Part shown: positions 21,401-32,100 of the stretch, one piece after another
Layout of the letters: each line of letters opens with the position of its first letter
Numbering within the stretch: the stretch's first letter is position 1
Assembly (NCBI GenBank): GCA_910589415.1
Contig: OU342630.1
Location: 77,620,186-77,684,185, forward strand
DNA: 64,000 bases
Reading direction: 5' to 3'
Source: Malachius bipustulatus
Lineage: Eukaryota; Arthropoda; Insecta; Coleoptera; Melyridae
The notes under the pieces: generated by a model
Databases searched by the model: none
What the model was told of the DNA's origin: nothing
Seen by the model: only the letters and a program-made list of their open reading frames with translations
Translations under genes and position numbers: made by a program

Positions 21401-23732
21401 TTCACTGAGCATTTGTTGCAGCAATTCTAATCGCAGATTCTGTATATCTTGAATTTCCTAAAATATGCGTGATGTAAATTTTCACTCCACGAATTGATAT
21501 CAAAATTACAAACTTTCTCTCTAAACGCCCATTCATCGCGTTCCATAGCTTCAATGATCCCCTTCCTCTTATTTAAAGAGGCTTCATCTACAATCGGAGG
21601 AAAGGCCCTTTCCCAGGCTTTCTTCATTCGAGCTCGTTCTATTAGTAAAACTTCATGAACGCCAGCTGGCAAACCAGCACCTAATAACGAAGTTATATGA
21701 TAAATACATCACAAATGAGGTTGATTACAAAAAAATTCGAAACATCTCACCCCACTTGAGAAAATCGTGCATCAAGATCTCCGGATCACCACTGTCCATC
21801 ACCTTATACTCAGGCTGCCAGGGCGAAGTCTGAGCTGAGCTCTCCCTGTACAAAGTCTGCACTCCCCTCGCTTTGACCGGCTCCACCTCCCGCCGTTCCT
21901 CCGCCTCTTCAACCGCCGCCAGCCGAAAGGTTGGCACGTGCAGATGGGGCATCGAGGGATCCGGCAGTCGGACTATTGGACATTTGATGTACTTCATCTG
22001 TTCGGCGCAGATTTGGCTGGCGGTGAGAGTCTCGGGCTTACCGCGTCGTTCTTCCAACATATGGCGAGTCTGCTTTCGCTCCACTTGGCAGAAAGTGGGA
22101 GTGGGACGCGACTGGCGGAGGACTAGACGCTTTCGCGGGTAATGGGGGAGATCGGAGAACATGTTCACGAAGATCGGGCAGATTTGCTGGAATTTTGACA
22201 GTGTCAGAGCTGGTTGGGATGGTTTTATCTTTTTGGTGGTGAAAGGGGGGCGGGTATTGGTTGTAGGGTCAGAGAAAACTCTGTTAGGTAAGATATGGTA
22301 GAAAACTTCGATCTTACATTCATTTTAGTCAAGAGATGAATGACATACTGAAAACAATATGCCATTCATTGAAGTCGCGCTGTGAGTTAGGGGTGGAAAT
22401 TGTAGACAGGTGCTTCGGTCTAATTAGGGCTCTTCAGTACAATGTATCTTTACTAACACACAGCACAATCTCGATCACTTAGCATTAGTGAAAGGATTCA
22501 TGAAAATAGTTCGACTTGCTCCATAGGATGCACACTATAGGCAGCCAAAACGCATGTCAACAACTGAGTGCAGTGTCCCCCGGTGTACGTGGGAGTTGTA
22601 TCTTACTAATACACAGCACAACCTCGATCACTTAACCTTAGGGAGAGGATTCATGATGAGTGAGAGTTTCCACTCACACCGCGGGGGGCACTGTTGTTGG
22701 CATGCGTTTTGGCTGCCTGGGATGCATCCTATGGAGCAAGTCGAGCCCACCGTGCAATTTTTATGTTTTATTTTATTCATTCATTTTAGTGTTTATTTAT
22801 TCAAAAAGGTGTTTTATTCGGTCGACCATTGCAAATTTTTGGAAGTGGGTACAACTATGTTATGCAGTAGAGAATACAACGATGATGAATCGGCCAGAAA
22901 CTTGGAAAAATGCATGGCTTTGTACTTCAGGTCCTGTTAAGACAGAAAATGTCTTATTGGCGACCAACAGAGCAAGTAAAAACAGTAAAAAATAGAAATA
23001 ATTATGAATATTATAAAGATGTCTCTGTTAAGAGGCTCCCAAAACTGTTTAAAACTGTTTTTGAAGACCTATAAATGTTCAAGAAAATGTGATGTTTAGT
23101 TTGATATCTTTTTAAAAAGTGGTTCTTGCATATTATGATACGAGCTTCAGCTGCCTTCGGCCAATGTTGGGAAAGTAAGTTGTCCCGTTTATTTTGTCCA
23201 CCAATTATAAGGAAAAGTGAATAGGATGTTTATTTGGATAGTATTTCATTAAATTCCTCATACTCTGGTAGAAAAAGCTTTGCTACTAGTCCAGCCTCTA
23301 TGACCACTGTCATCTGTGACTGCAGATTTTTGCCAATAGGTATACCTACACCAGTTTTTTCATGATATGTACGTATGTACCTATAGTGGAGTTTTTACAT
23401 ATCCCTGAAAAGTCTCCGAACATATGAACATTTATTTTTCTTAAAAAACGTTTCCTCTTTTCTCTTCACTATATGAACATCAGCTTAAGTACTAGGGACC
23501 ATATTTGGTCAATTATTATTAACAAACTTACAAATTTTGCTGTCACCAACTTCGCCACCATTGCTGCTTTGTAATGGTCTTTTTCTCCAGAAACAATAAA
23601 CAGCGGATCTAAGAAAATAACACGAAATATCAGTAAATTAAAAAATAAGATGGAATAATAATTATTATTGTCTTACCATAAGCATAATCATGCGGCCTAA
23701 AAGGAGCGATTGAAGTCATTTTTACGAGTTTG
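18461..23732 (-). CDS. CFAP91: CFAP91 (MAATS1/AAT1), radial-spoke-associated axonemal protein
   Basis: Twelve exons join in frame: 23732-23677 (5' end uncertain), 23608-23532, 22186-21751, 21680-21514, 21457-21289, 21231-21046, 20979-20830, 20668-20496, 20425-20279, 19976-19609, 19549-19353 and 19053-18461, giving about 905 residues (human 767). Family blocks are 'YAYDPLFIVSGEKDH', 'NMFSDLPHYPRKRLVL', 'WGAGLPAGVHEVLLIERARM', 'ERDEWAFREKEIQ', an IQ-like 'AATIYLQSVIRGRASQML'-type segment and 'VGSLLGFLNKELQRLMDERR' with a long charged coiled coil. CFAP91 is known to anchor the calmodulin/spoke-associated complex at the base of radial spokes, needed for sperm flagella and motile cilia. The first exon has no in-frame ATG: the ATG at 23718 is one base out of frame, so a further 5' exon is expected upstream. 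The tail after 19053 (about 197 residues) is acidic and lineage-specific. Confidence 0.9.
22447..22743. repeat. Direct plus inverted repeat in CFAP91 intron
   Basis: A 58-bp segment (ACACAGCACAATCTCGATCA..) occurs directly at 22447-22506 and 22600-22656. The segment 22511-22583 (CGACTTGCTCCATAGGATGC..) recurs in inverse orientation at 22677-22743. This is the architecture of a fold-back element with a partial duplication; no TSD could be fixed. Confidence 0.7.
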
Positions 23733-24809
23733 CCTGTACTTATGAAAAAAATTTATTGAAGACTTGGTCAATTAAAAAGTATCATTTAAGAATGAAGAGA
23801 AAATGTACCTTGACAACGTCAAATATTATCTGTTACTCTGTATCCAATAGCAACAGATTTAGGTCATGGAACTCGAGCCTTGCCTACGTAATAATGGTAT
23901 AATAATCAATGAGACTTTTCTTTTTCTTTAGTAGCCAAACTAAAATAAACACTTAAAATTTGATGAAGATCTTGAGATACGTAATAGTATACCGCATTAA
24001 TAACATTCAAAGTTATTGAAATTAATAATAATTATGGTATAATAAATAATTTTTTGAATAGTAAAAATAAAAATATGGGAACGGTTTGCGGAAAGCAATA
24101 CGATGTGGGAAAGCAGTTTTGTCCGGCCCACTTACAAAACTGAAAGCACAATGTTCTAGAAATTTTTCTTCTTAGCTTTCTACTAGGTTTGTGTTTCCTG
24201 ATCATAAAAGATTTAAATTCACTAATAAAGAGAGGCTGGTTCTCTCTTTATTCTCTATGTGTTCGAATCCCACTTCTGACATTATATTTGTGTGCATGAA
24301 TTCTTTCTATATTAAAAATTATTTTGTAGCTGAACGGCTAAGTTCTCGAAGCTAAAATTACTGAAGTGCAATAACTATTATATTACTTTCTGTATTTAAG
24401 CATACTAGCTGCCATCCGACTACGAAATCAAATTATTTTCTGTTAGATTTTTTTACATGGTCCTTATTATAGGTGCATTAAACAAAAAATCTCCCTGTAT
24501 GGTTAATGGTTCTTGCAGTAAACGATATCCCCGTCGATATCATTATAAATTTAAAAAGTATACAGGTCAGTTAGTAGAGGAGACACGTCCTTAACCTTAA
24601 AAAAAAATTATCTCATATTCAAGTGATTATTAAGGAAAATAAATCTTATTAGGTAATATTCCGTGATAATACTGAGAGAAGTTTGAGTTGTTTTTAATAA
24701 CAGAAGAAATAAAGAAATAATTTTTCAAAACTCACCGAGCTAATAACCGATGAGTTCCGTATAATCAACACATTAATCATGACCACCCTTTTAATCTATA
24801 CCTCTGTCC
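23733..24809. other. Upstream flank of CFAP91
   Basis: Should contain the missing first exon(s) and promoter of CFAP91; I could not pick them. A small perfect hairpin AATAAAGAGAG/CTCTCTTTATT lies at about 24222-24250. Otherwise AT-rich. Confidence 0.4.
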
Positions 24810-26190
24810 CTTGGAGAACTCGAGGAGGCTCTCAGCTCCGCAAAAGGCAAGTGCGCCGGCACTGATAACATCCCATACTGCTTTCTAAGAACTTATCTCT
24901 CAAAGTGAAAGAAACTCTTCTCGGTATTTTCAACAATATTTGGAAAAAACAGGTATTCCCTTGTGCTTGGTCTGGATCTCACATTATTCGGCTTTTCAAG
25001 TCCAAAAAACCAAAAAACGTTATAACCTCACACCGGTCCATTTCTCTAACATGCACAATGTGTAAGCTCATTGAAAAATTGCTAATAACAGATTAACCTG
25101 GCACCTTGAGGAGTTCAATCTACTACATCCTGCACAAAACGGCTTCCGCAGACACGATCAACTAATAACTGTATTGTGCAACTCGAGTCCGAGATCCACG
25201 AATCAATGGCCAACAAGCAAAATTCTTCTACAGCTTACGGCGAAAAGGGCCCTCGGTGGCCTAGTCGCTTGGGGTGCACCACCCCAACCCACCATACTAC
25301 TACTACTACTTCTACAGCTTGAGAAATGCGGGTTATCTGGGAATATCCTTGCCTTTATACAAAAAATTTCCTACAAAACAGATCATTTAAAGAAAAAGTA
25401 AACAAGAAGCTCTCCAGCCGTAGGAACCTTCAAAATGGCATCCCTCTCAAGGCTCTACTAGGTACTAGTTCCACCCGATTTCTCATAGCCATCAGCAATT
25501 CTGTTCAGAAAATAACCATGCCTGTTCGTTGCAGTCTATATGCGGATGATATTCTCATATATCTCAAAGGAAAATATTCCAAACTCATGCAGAAAACCAT
25601 TCAATCAGCTCTATCTGACATGCAACAGTGGTGCAAGCAAACAGGTTTCAAATTCTCTGCTTACTGCCACTACGGATAAAATCATCATCAAACCAATCCA
25701 CCTGTCTAATGACCTACGGACACTCTACAGATCTAAAATCATAAAACTTTGGCAAGATAACTGGAACCTCAATGATAACTTTCCCAAATCCATCAAACCC
25801 TCGGTTGCTGACTGCCTACCCCTCCCTCCCTGACGAGACCAAATTAAATTGAGCAGACTCCGACTCGGCCACACCAGACTTACCCACTCTTTCCTAATTT
25901 CCAAACAACCTCCCCCTAACTGCCTCTCTTGCGGCACTAGACTGACTATCCCCCACATTCTCTTCGAATGTCAAGCTCCCCAACCACTCCGTTCTAAACA
26001 CAATATAGTTACCACCGATGTCATTGTTACTAGCCCGTGTTTCTTCACCCCTCTACGTTGCTTCCTCGAAGAGGCAGCTTTTTACGACCTCATTTATTAA
26101 CCCACCGTTTCGGCTGCTAATAACCCCCTGCGGTTGATGCAGCATAATAAATCTAAGAAATCAAAAAAAAATTTACAAAACTTTTAAATT
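24810..26190 (+). mobile_element. Decayed, internally deleted I-type LINE
   Basis: Frames broken by stops still read as LINE polyprotein. The RT start is 'AGTDNIPYCFLR' and 'NIWKKQVFPCAWS', followed by 'SISLTCTMCKLIEKL', 'HPAQNGFRR', and the catalytic box 'YADDILIYLKGK' at about 25540. At about 25675 the RT thumb and RNase H are missing, and the sequence jumps to the C-terminal 'SRLRLGHTRLTHSFLISK' with the zinc knuckle CLSC..H..C. The 3' end is A-rich near 26190. It belongs to the same broad family as the 51671-54255 copy but is much more diverged. Confidence 0.8.
25237..25309 (+). mobile_element. 73-bp SINE-like insertion with 11-bp TSD
   Basis: The insert lies inside the LINE RT frame and is flanked by exact copies of TTCTACAGCTT (25226-25236 and 25310-25320). 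It contains GGTGGCCTAGTCG, resembling a Pol III A box, then a hairpin TTGGGGTG-cacc-CCCCAA, and ends in an (ACT)n-like tail. No B box is visible. The target duplication and simple tail point to LINE-mediated retroposition. Confidence 0.65.
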
Positions 26191-26429
26191 TTTATGGATT
26201 GGTTGTGAGGTATACTGGTCCTACATCAAAAACAATAAGACGAGTGGCTCAGGGTATCCGTTGCGGGAGGATGATCGGCGTGATGATGATCCTTGTAATA
26301 GGTTGGAACGGTTTAGCCTCGCTCTTTAGTGGTTTAGATGTATGTGAAGCAGGTTTAGATGTATCTTTTCCGCTGATGTTGGTTTTATTGTTCCGATGTT
26401 CCGAACATACGCCCGGGAGTACAAAGGTT

Positions 26430-27350
26430 CACTGAAGCTGATTTGTTGGATTCAGTTAAAAGGGTAAACCTCGCTGACATCAGGAGAAGTTTGCATATCT
26501 TCGTTTTTTGTAAGGGATTGTATACCTACATGTTTTACTGGTGCATGCTCCTATTACATATTTTCAATCTTATATTAACTAATGGAGAGTTTCCCAAGAA
26601 ATGGAAAAACGCTCCAGTTATTCCTGTATATAAAAATGGGATCGAGCTAGGATGGTAAACTATCGCCCCATTGCTGTTTGTAGTAATTTGTCCAAATTGG
26701 TTAAATTTTGTCTACATTATTTGCTATGTATTTTCTTACAGTTACTTTCTTACAAGTACACCATTTATTTTCTTGGAACGTTGGCTAAGAGGGTCCAGGT
26801 CGATGTGATTTACACCGACCTCAGTAAAGCCTTTGATACTTCTAGTACTAAGCTTCAGGAGACTTTTAGAAACTTCAAAGTCTCCAGAAGTCTTAAACTT
26901 GAGGGGAAACCGAGGCTTTTGGTTTCTCAAGTGATTTTCTTTGTCTGATCAAGGGTTACTTGGAGGGGAGGAGCAAATTTGTCGAAGTATCTGCCTTTAG
27001 ATCTTTTTTATGCTGACGATCTGAAGCTGCTCGTGCATTGGTAATGAAATGAGTCACACGCAACGAACCTGTAGTCAAAGTTATACCAGTTTTAGATAGA
27101 GATGATGTTTTGAAAACTATTTGAATCTGAATATGTTAATGGGCAAGTGCGCAGTTGTCTCCTACTCCAGTCCAAAAGTCAGATTATTTGTGACTACTCG
27201 TTATCCAGGTACCTACTAATTTATCCCACAGTAACATTTTCAAAAACTCTTGCGGAGTCTCCTTCGATTCATTCTTTACGTTTGTGCGCCTTATGTCGAG
27301 ATATAAGTAGTCAAATTCTTCTACAAAGTTTTGGGCTTGATAGTGCGTAA
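26430..27350 (+). mobile_element. Second LINE relic, different family
   Basis: Scattered RT motifs in shifting frames: 'NGEFPKKWKNAPVIPVYKNG', 'NYRPIAVCSNLSKLVKF', 'VDVIYTDLSKAFDT' and 'FYADDLKLLVH' (about 27010), then 'SSQILLQSFGLDSA'. Many stops and internal deletions make it a dead copy. Confidence 0.7.
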
Positions 27351-27757
27351 CAAGTTCGAAGGTGTTCAGAGAAAATAATTGAAGTGTGCAAGTTTGTCAC
27401 TTTTTTCCACAAAATTAGTCATACCTATCTTCTTTATAAAGCCATGATGGAGAAAACTAAAATGAACTTAGAATCCCTAATTCACAATGAATGTTGTGGT
27501 ACTATCCGTGTCCATCATTTCGGGATCAACCTATATAATGTTTCGTCCCATCTTTCTAATTAATGGCTCTAATTAATTGCTCTTACATTAATTACCTGTG
27601 CAGTGCAGCATCTGGATAAATCATAAGTAGGTACACTTTCTCCATGCTCCTGTTATCTTAATTTATCATACTTATATACTCGTATAATTAATAATCTTTA
27701 CCCTGTCATTAAGATACGCCGCGCGTAATTTACGCACCAATTATTATAATTCTTATA
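27351..27757. other. Intergenic remnant
   Basis: Probably the tail of the preceding LINE: a frame at about 27350-27540 reads 'KFERCSEKIIEVCKF..' and 'LIHNECCGTIRVHHFGIN', as expected downstream of a LINE RT. No host gene is seen. Confidence 0.4.
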
Positions 27758-27906
27758 TGCCCGTATTCACAAACGATAATTTCCTAAATAATTACGTAAT
27801 CAATTATACCCATCTCACTCTATTGCAAAAAAACTGCATATCTCCATCTCACTCATTTAATTAATTACGTAATTATTTAGGAAATTATCGTTTGTGAATA
27901 CGGGCA
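27758..27906. mobile_element. 149-bp fold-back MITE
   Basis: TGCCCGTATTCACAAACGAT at the left end is exactly reverse-complemented at the right end, and the inverted arms of about 43 bp run to TTACGTAAT. The centre contains two CATCTCACTC words. A diverged copy lies at 49838-49990. Confidence 0.85.
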
Positions 27907-29146
27907 TTAATCGCCTAAAAATGAGACCGCACACCTAAAAATGAAAAAATAAAATAAAAAGCTAAAAAATACGTTCAGAGAGGGTGTTGAACATCAATTT
28001 CTTAAATGCAATATTCCGCCTTTACTTTACTAAGCCCTTGCAGGCGACCTTCTAAGTTAAAGTCAGATGTACATACAGTGCAGTAGATTTACCGAGCGAT
28101 TGGAAAGACTGTGGGTTATACGTGGATACTGAACTTAACGAAAAAGCAAAATTATATTCCAAAATTTCTTTCAAGCTGTGCTCTCAATCAAGTAAGTATA
28201 ATTAATTGATATAATTAACTAATTATATCAAAAATTGCTTGTTATCTAAAAAGAGAAAAAAATTGGGAATCTGTTTTTACCCCTTGGAATTTTAATTTTG
28301 AAAAATCCTTCCTAGTCGATCATAAATAGGATCTGAATGTCAAAATTCAGCTTTCTGTGTCAAGCGGGTTAGGCTGGAGCTTGCTAGGTTCTTTTTATTT
28401 CAAACTCTGAATAATAAACCAACATATTCATATAAAACTACATTTTATTTATACGATTTTACAAATACACTTTAAAAATACAATTGTGTAGTTATTAACC
28501 TAGGTAATAGTCATAATAAAAGAAACACATATTCTATTTTAAATGATAAATCTAAAATAAATAAACGCATTTTAGAAAAAAAAGGTAATCATCAGTTTCG
28601 GAAAATAGTTGTACCTAATTAATTGAAAAAATAATAAAATGAATCTAAAGCACAGTTTTAGGCATTATTTTTATACTGTCAAGAAGATTCTCGTTTCTGT
28701 AAGCAGTAATACGAGTATGGGTGACAAAATATCGCCAAGGGTAGGTAGTACTTAGGTATATTTATTTATTTTATTTAATAACAAGTTATTTAAGTTTTTT
28801 ATTGTATGCTATACTTTGTTCGTTTTAATTTTTAAATTATTGATTTAATTCAAACAGATTCAGTGGCGAAAAACTAACAGTCTTGACTTGGCTAAAAGCT
28901 CTAAATAATTCATAACAATGAAAAATATATCCAAACAGTAATACAACACACTCGATCAAAATGCAACAAGGAGTAATAACAACAAACAAACCTGAAAGTG
29001 TAAACTGTAAACCTGTAAACTTAAACAAAGATCTCTGAGTTTGTAGTTAGAATAACATGTTACGAAATATGTAGGAAATATCACTTGCGCGTTGGAGAAA
29101 GCTTATTTTTTGTAAGTCCAAGAATAAAAAAGCTCAAATCAAATAT
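27907..29146. other. 3' flank of the FAM234 gene
   Basis: AT-rich, with no second gene. The FAM234 3' UTR should lie in the right half (TTTATT words on + near 28760 serve as minus-strand AATAAA). Confidence 0.4.
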
Positions 29147-32100
29147 TCAGTTCATTCTTTCTCCAAAAAGTCCATCGCCATTTCGACCGAGATAAGACTG
29201 CCAGCTCTGTTTCTCTGGAGGCTGGAATTTGGCACATTTTTCTTCGGAATCTTCATGATTACACATACACTCGATTCTCAGACGGTACACAGTCATCTGT
29301 CCCAGACTGAGATGTTGAACCTCGTCAAAATAACTAAACTCACTTTTCAAATTTTCTATTTCAGATTCACAGTCACTTCTGTACCTGTTCTTCCTTTCTT
29401 CGGCGGTATTCTTCTGGTACATTTGTTCTTGATCTGCAATAATGTTTTTATTTTTAATTAATCACCGTTACCTTATTATTAATAGCAGTTTAGGTGACAT
29501 AAAAACTTCAACACTCACTAACTTGTTCTTATGAGTGCAATTGTTAAATTTTGAACATTAGACTGGAATCGATGTTTCTTCTTTTCTTTTTCTGAGAATA
29601 ACACCCTCAAATAAATAACTTTTTTTCTATAAGTGTTAAGTTTTTATGCCGTTTTTTTTTTCAAGTATGTAAGTATAAACTGAATAATTACTTTCAGATG
29701 GCTGCAATAATCTTTCCTGGACACAATTATCAACTTCTGTTTCACGAGAACTGATATTTTTTGTCGGCACCCAGTAAGTTAAGAAAACAATGTCAATCGC
29801 GTTACCATTCGTGTTATTTAAAGCTTGAAGAACCACACCTACGAAGTTAATAATAATTAAGCAGTTTAATGAAACAGGTACCTATATAAATTTTTTAAAT
29901 TCTTACCTGTAGAAGTAATTTTTCGTATAAAGTTTTCAGTGTTAATAACTTCTCTCTTTTGACGCCAATAACTATTAGCAGAACTTTTATCCTGCACCTC
30001 TTTCTCAGACTCCACGTCCCATAAAGTCGTGGATAAGCTCTGCGACTCGTTCTTTTCCTTGTCTATGATTTTCTTAACGTCCAAGTTATCCCTGGTTTTA
30101 TCCCTGTGCGAGTTGATGTCCCGCTGCTCGAATTTCGATCTCTTCAACTGCGATTCCCGATTTTTGAAGTACGTGTCTTTCAGTATTTCTGTCGGGGATT
30201 TGTTCAAATCGTGGAGGAGACGACTTCTCGCCAACCTGATGTTCTTGTACCCGTAAATTCCGTACTTATCATCGGCTAAATTTTTCTTGATTGATGACGA
30301 TAATGTTTCATTTTGTGTTAGTTCGTCGGGAGGATCTGCGTCACCTTCTAAACGGTTTGCCTTACTCCTCGGGTCTCGATTCGTGCTCTTGGGGTCGCCA
30401 TTGATCAAAATATCTTTCTGATCGAGGATGTTCGGATTTTCGTTCACGTCTAAGTTGAAAGGGAATTGGTAGCTGTTATCGGAAAATCCATTGAGGTAGG
30501 TTTCATAATCTGGTTCCTATAAAACAATACAAAAACGGAACTTATTGATCTTGATAATCATTAAATTATTCGTTGGAGGAAAAGGTGTAAGTTATTAAAC
30601 AGGGTGACAATTTTAAAAATAGTAATCTGGGTTAGCGTGGAGGATCAAAATGACATACACGTGACTATCACCCCCTTAGATAAGGAAAGAACAAGCACAG
30701 ACACGTGTTGCACCCTATTGGGGCTCATCAGTGTGCTGCATCTGGTGTATCCGGAGGATGTTGTCGAATTTCTGAAAGCCCCCTAGGTCTTAAGCAAACC
30801 ATCAGTTACACGGTTCTCCGTGTGGTTTAAGCAGAGAGACATCTAGCGATCAGTCCTAAGAACTAATCATAAGTTCACTTCACTTCAAGATTTATTGTAG
30901 ATTCAGACGCCTCTGTAGTACATCCTCCGGATACTCCAGATTCAGCACACTGATGAGCCCCAATAGGGCGAAACAAGTGTCTGTATTGATTCTGGTACTC
31001 TGGTGGCTCTGTTGTTGTTTTGATGAAGGCTCTCTAGATTGAGTTTCAGTCACTGCCAATATGACAAATGTTAGGGCGACGGAGGAATACTCCGACCCCA
31101 CGTAACAGGCTAGTAATTGAACTTTATGTGCTTTATACTCATACGACCTGCATTCATTCCTTATTTATGAAACGTTGAGTATACATGCTTATTCTCTCGA
31201 TTACCTACCTGTTGATTTCTTGGAGGATTTCGCATCTCCTCATTCTCCATGTAATTTTTAATCAAACCTTGATTGTCACTTTTGTGCCTAAAACTAGATG
31301 AACCGTATTTTCTAATCTTCAAGCCTTTATTATAAATGTTCGCTTCGCCCATTTCGAACTGTCCTTTGGAATTTAGCATCTGCTGGAAGTGCACTTGGTT
31401 TTTACGGGCGTATTCAATAAGTTCATTGATTGGAGTTTTTGTATTATTGAACTCTAATACGAATCGATTTACTGAAAAAAAAAATTATTCTATTATTTAC
31501 CTACTATTGCTCACAATGTTAATAAGGTTTTTCAAAATATTATTATAAAATAAATATACCGTGGATCATTATTGATTGAAAATTTACAACAAACAGCCAA
31601 GTAAGGTACATATCTTTATCATAATTACCAACTTGAATATTTTAATCATTAATGATCATTCGGTATAATGGAATTAGTGAGATGCTTATCAGTTTCTCTT
31701 ACAAGAATTATAAACTTCAACTCCAGGAGGTTGCTGGTTTTGACCTAATGCGTTCAGTTTTATTATCCTCGACGTATTCGGTTGTTGACAAATATCAAAA
31801 TCGTCTGAAACATATTTTATTATTATAGTAGCTGCCATAATTTTAATATCTTACGTAACGTACTATTTTCTGAAGTTTGCGGTTTATCTGGATTCTTGCA
31901 TTCCTTAGTCCAAAACAGGAATAGATCGTTACCAAACGATTCCATGCTCAGAGACAGTCCTCCTAGCTGACTATGTATAACTCCATTAAACGGTTTTTGA
32001 TAAATTGGTCGGCCTGTTTTTCCGTCAATAATGTATGTCTAGAAGGAATGAATTTTAGATTAAAACTCTTTATAAAGGGTGAGTCACAGCTCATTGTAGT

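Noticed and set aside
22554..22995. Two overlapping + strand frames of 111 and 128 codons in the large CFAP91 intron
   Set aside because: They begin in the repeat at 22447-22743 and contain no recognisable domain.
23930..24740. A donor-like site and short ATG frame near 24737 as the first exon of CFAP91
   Set aside because: The phase does not fit the next exon.
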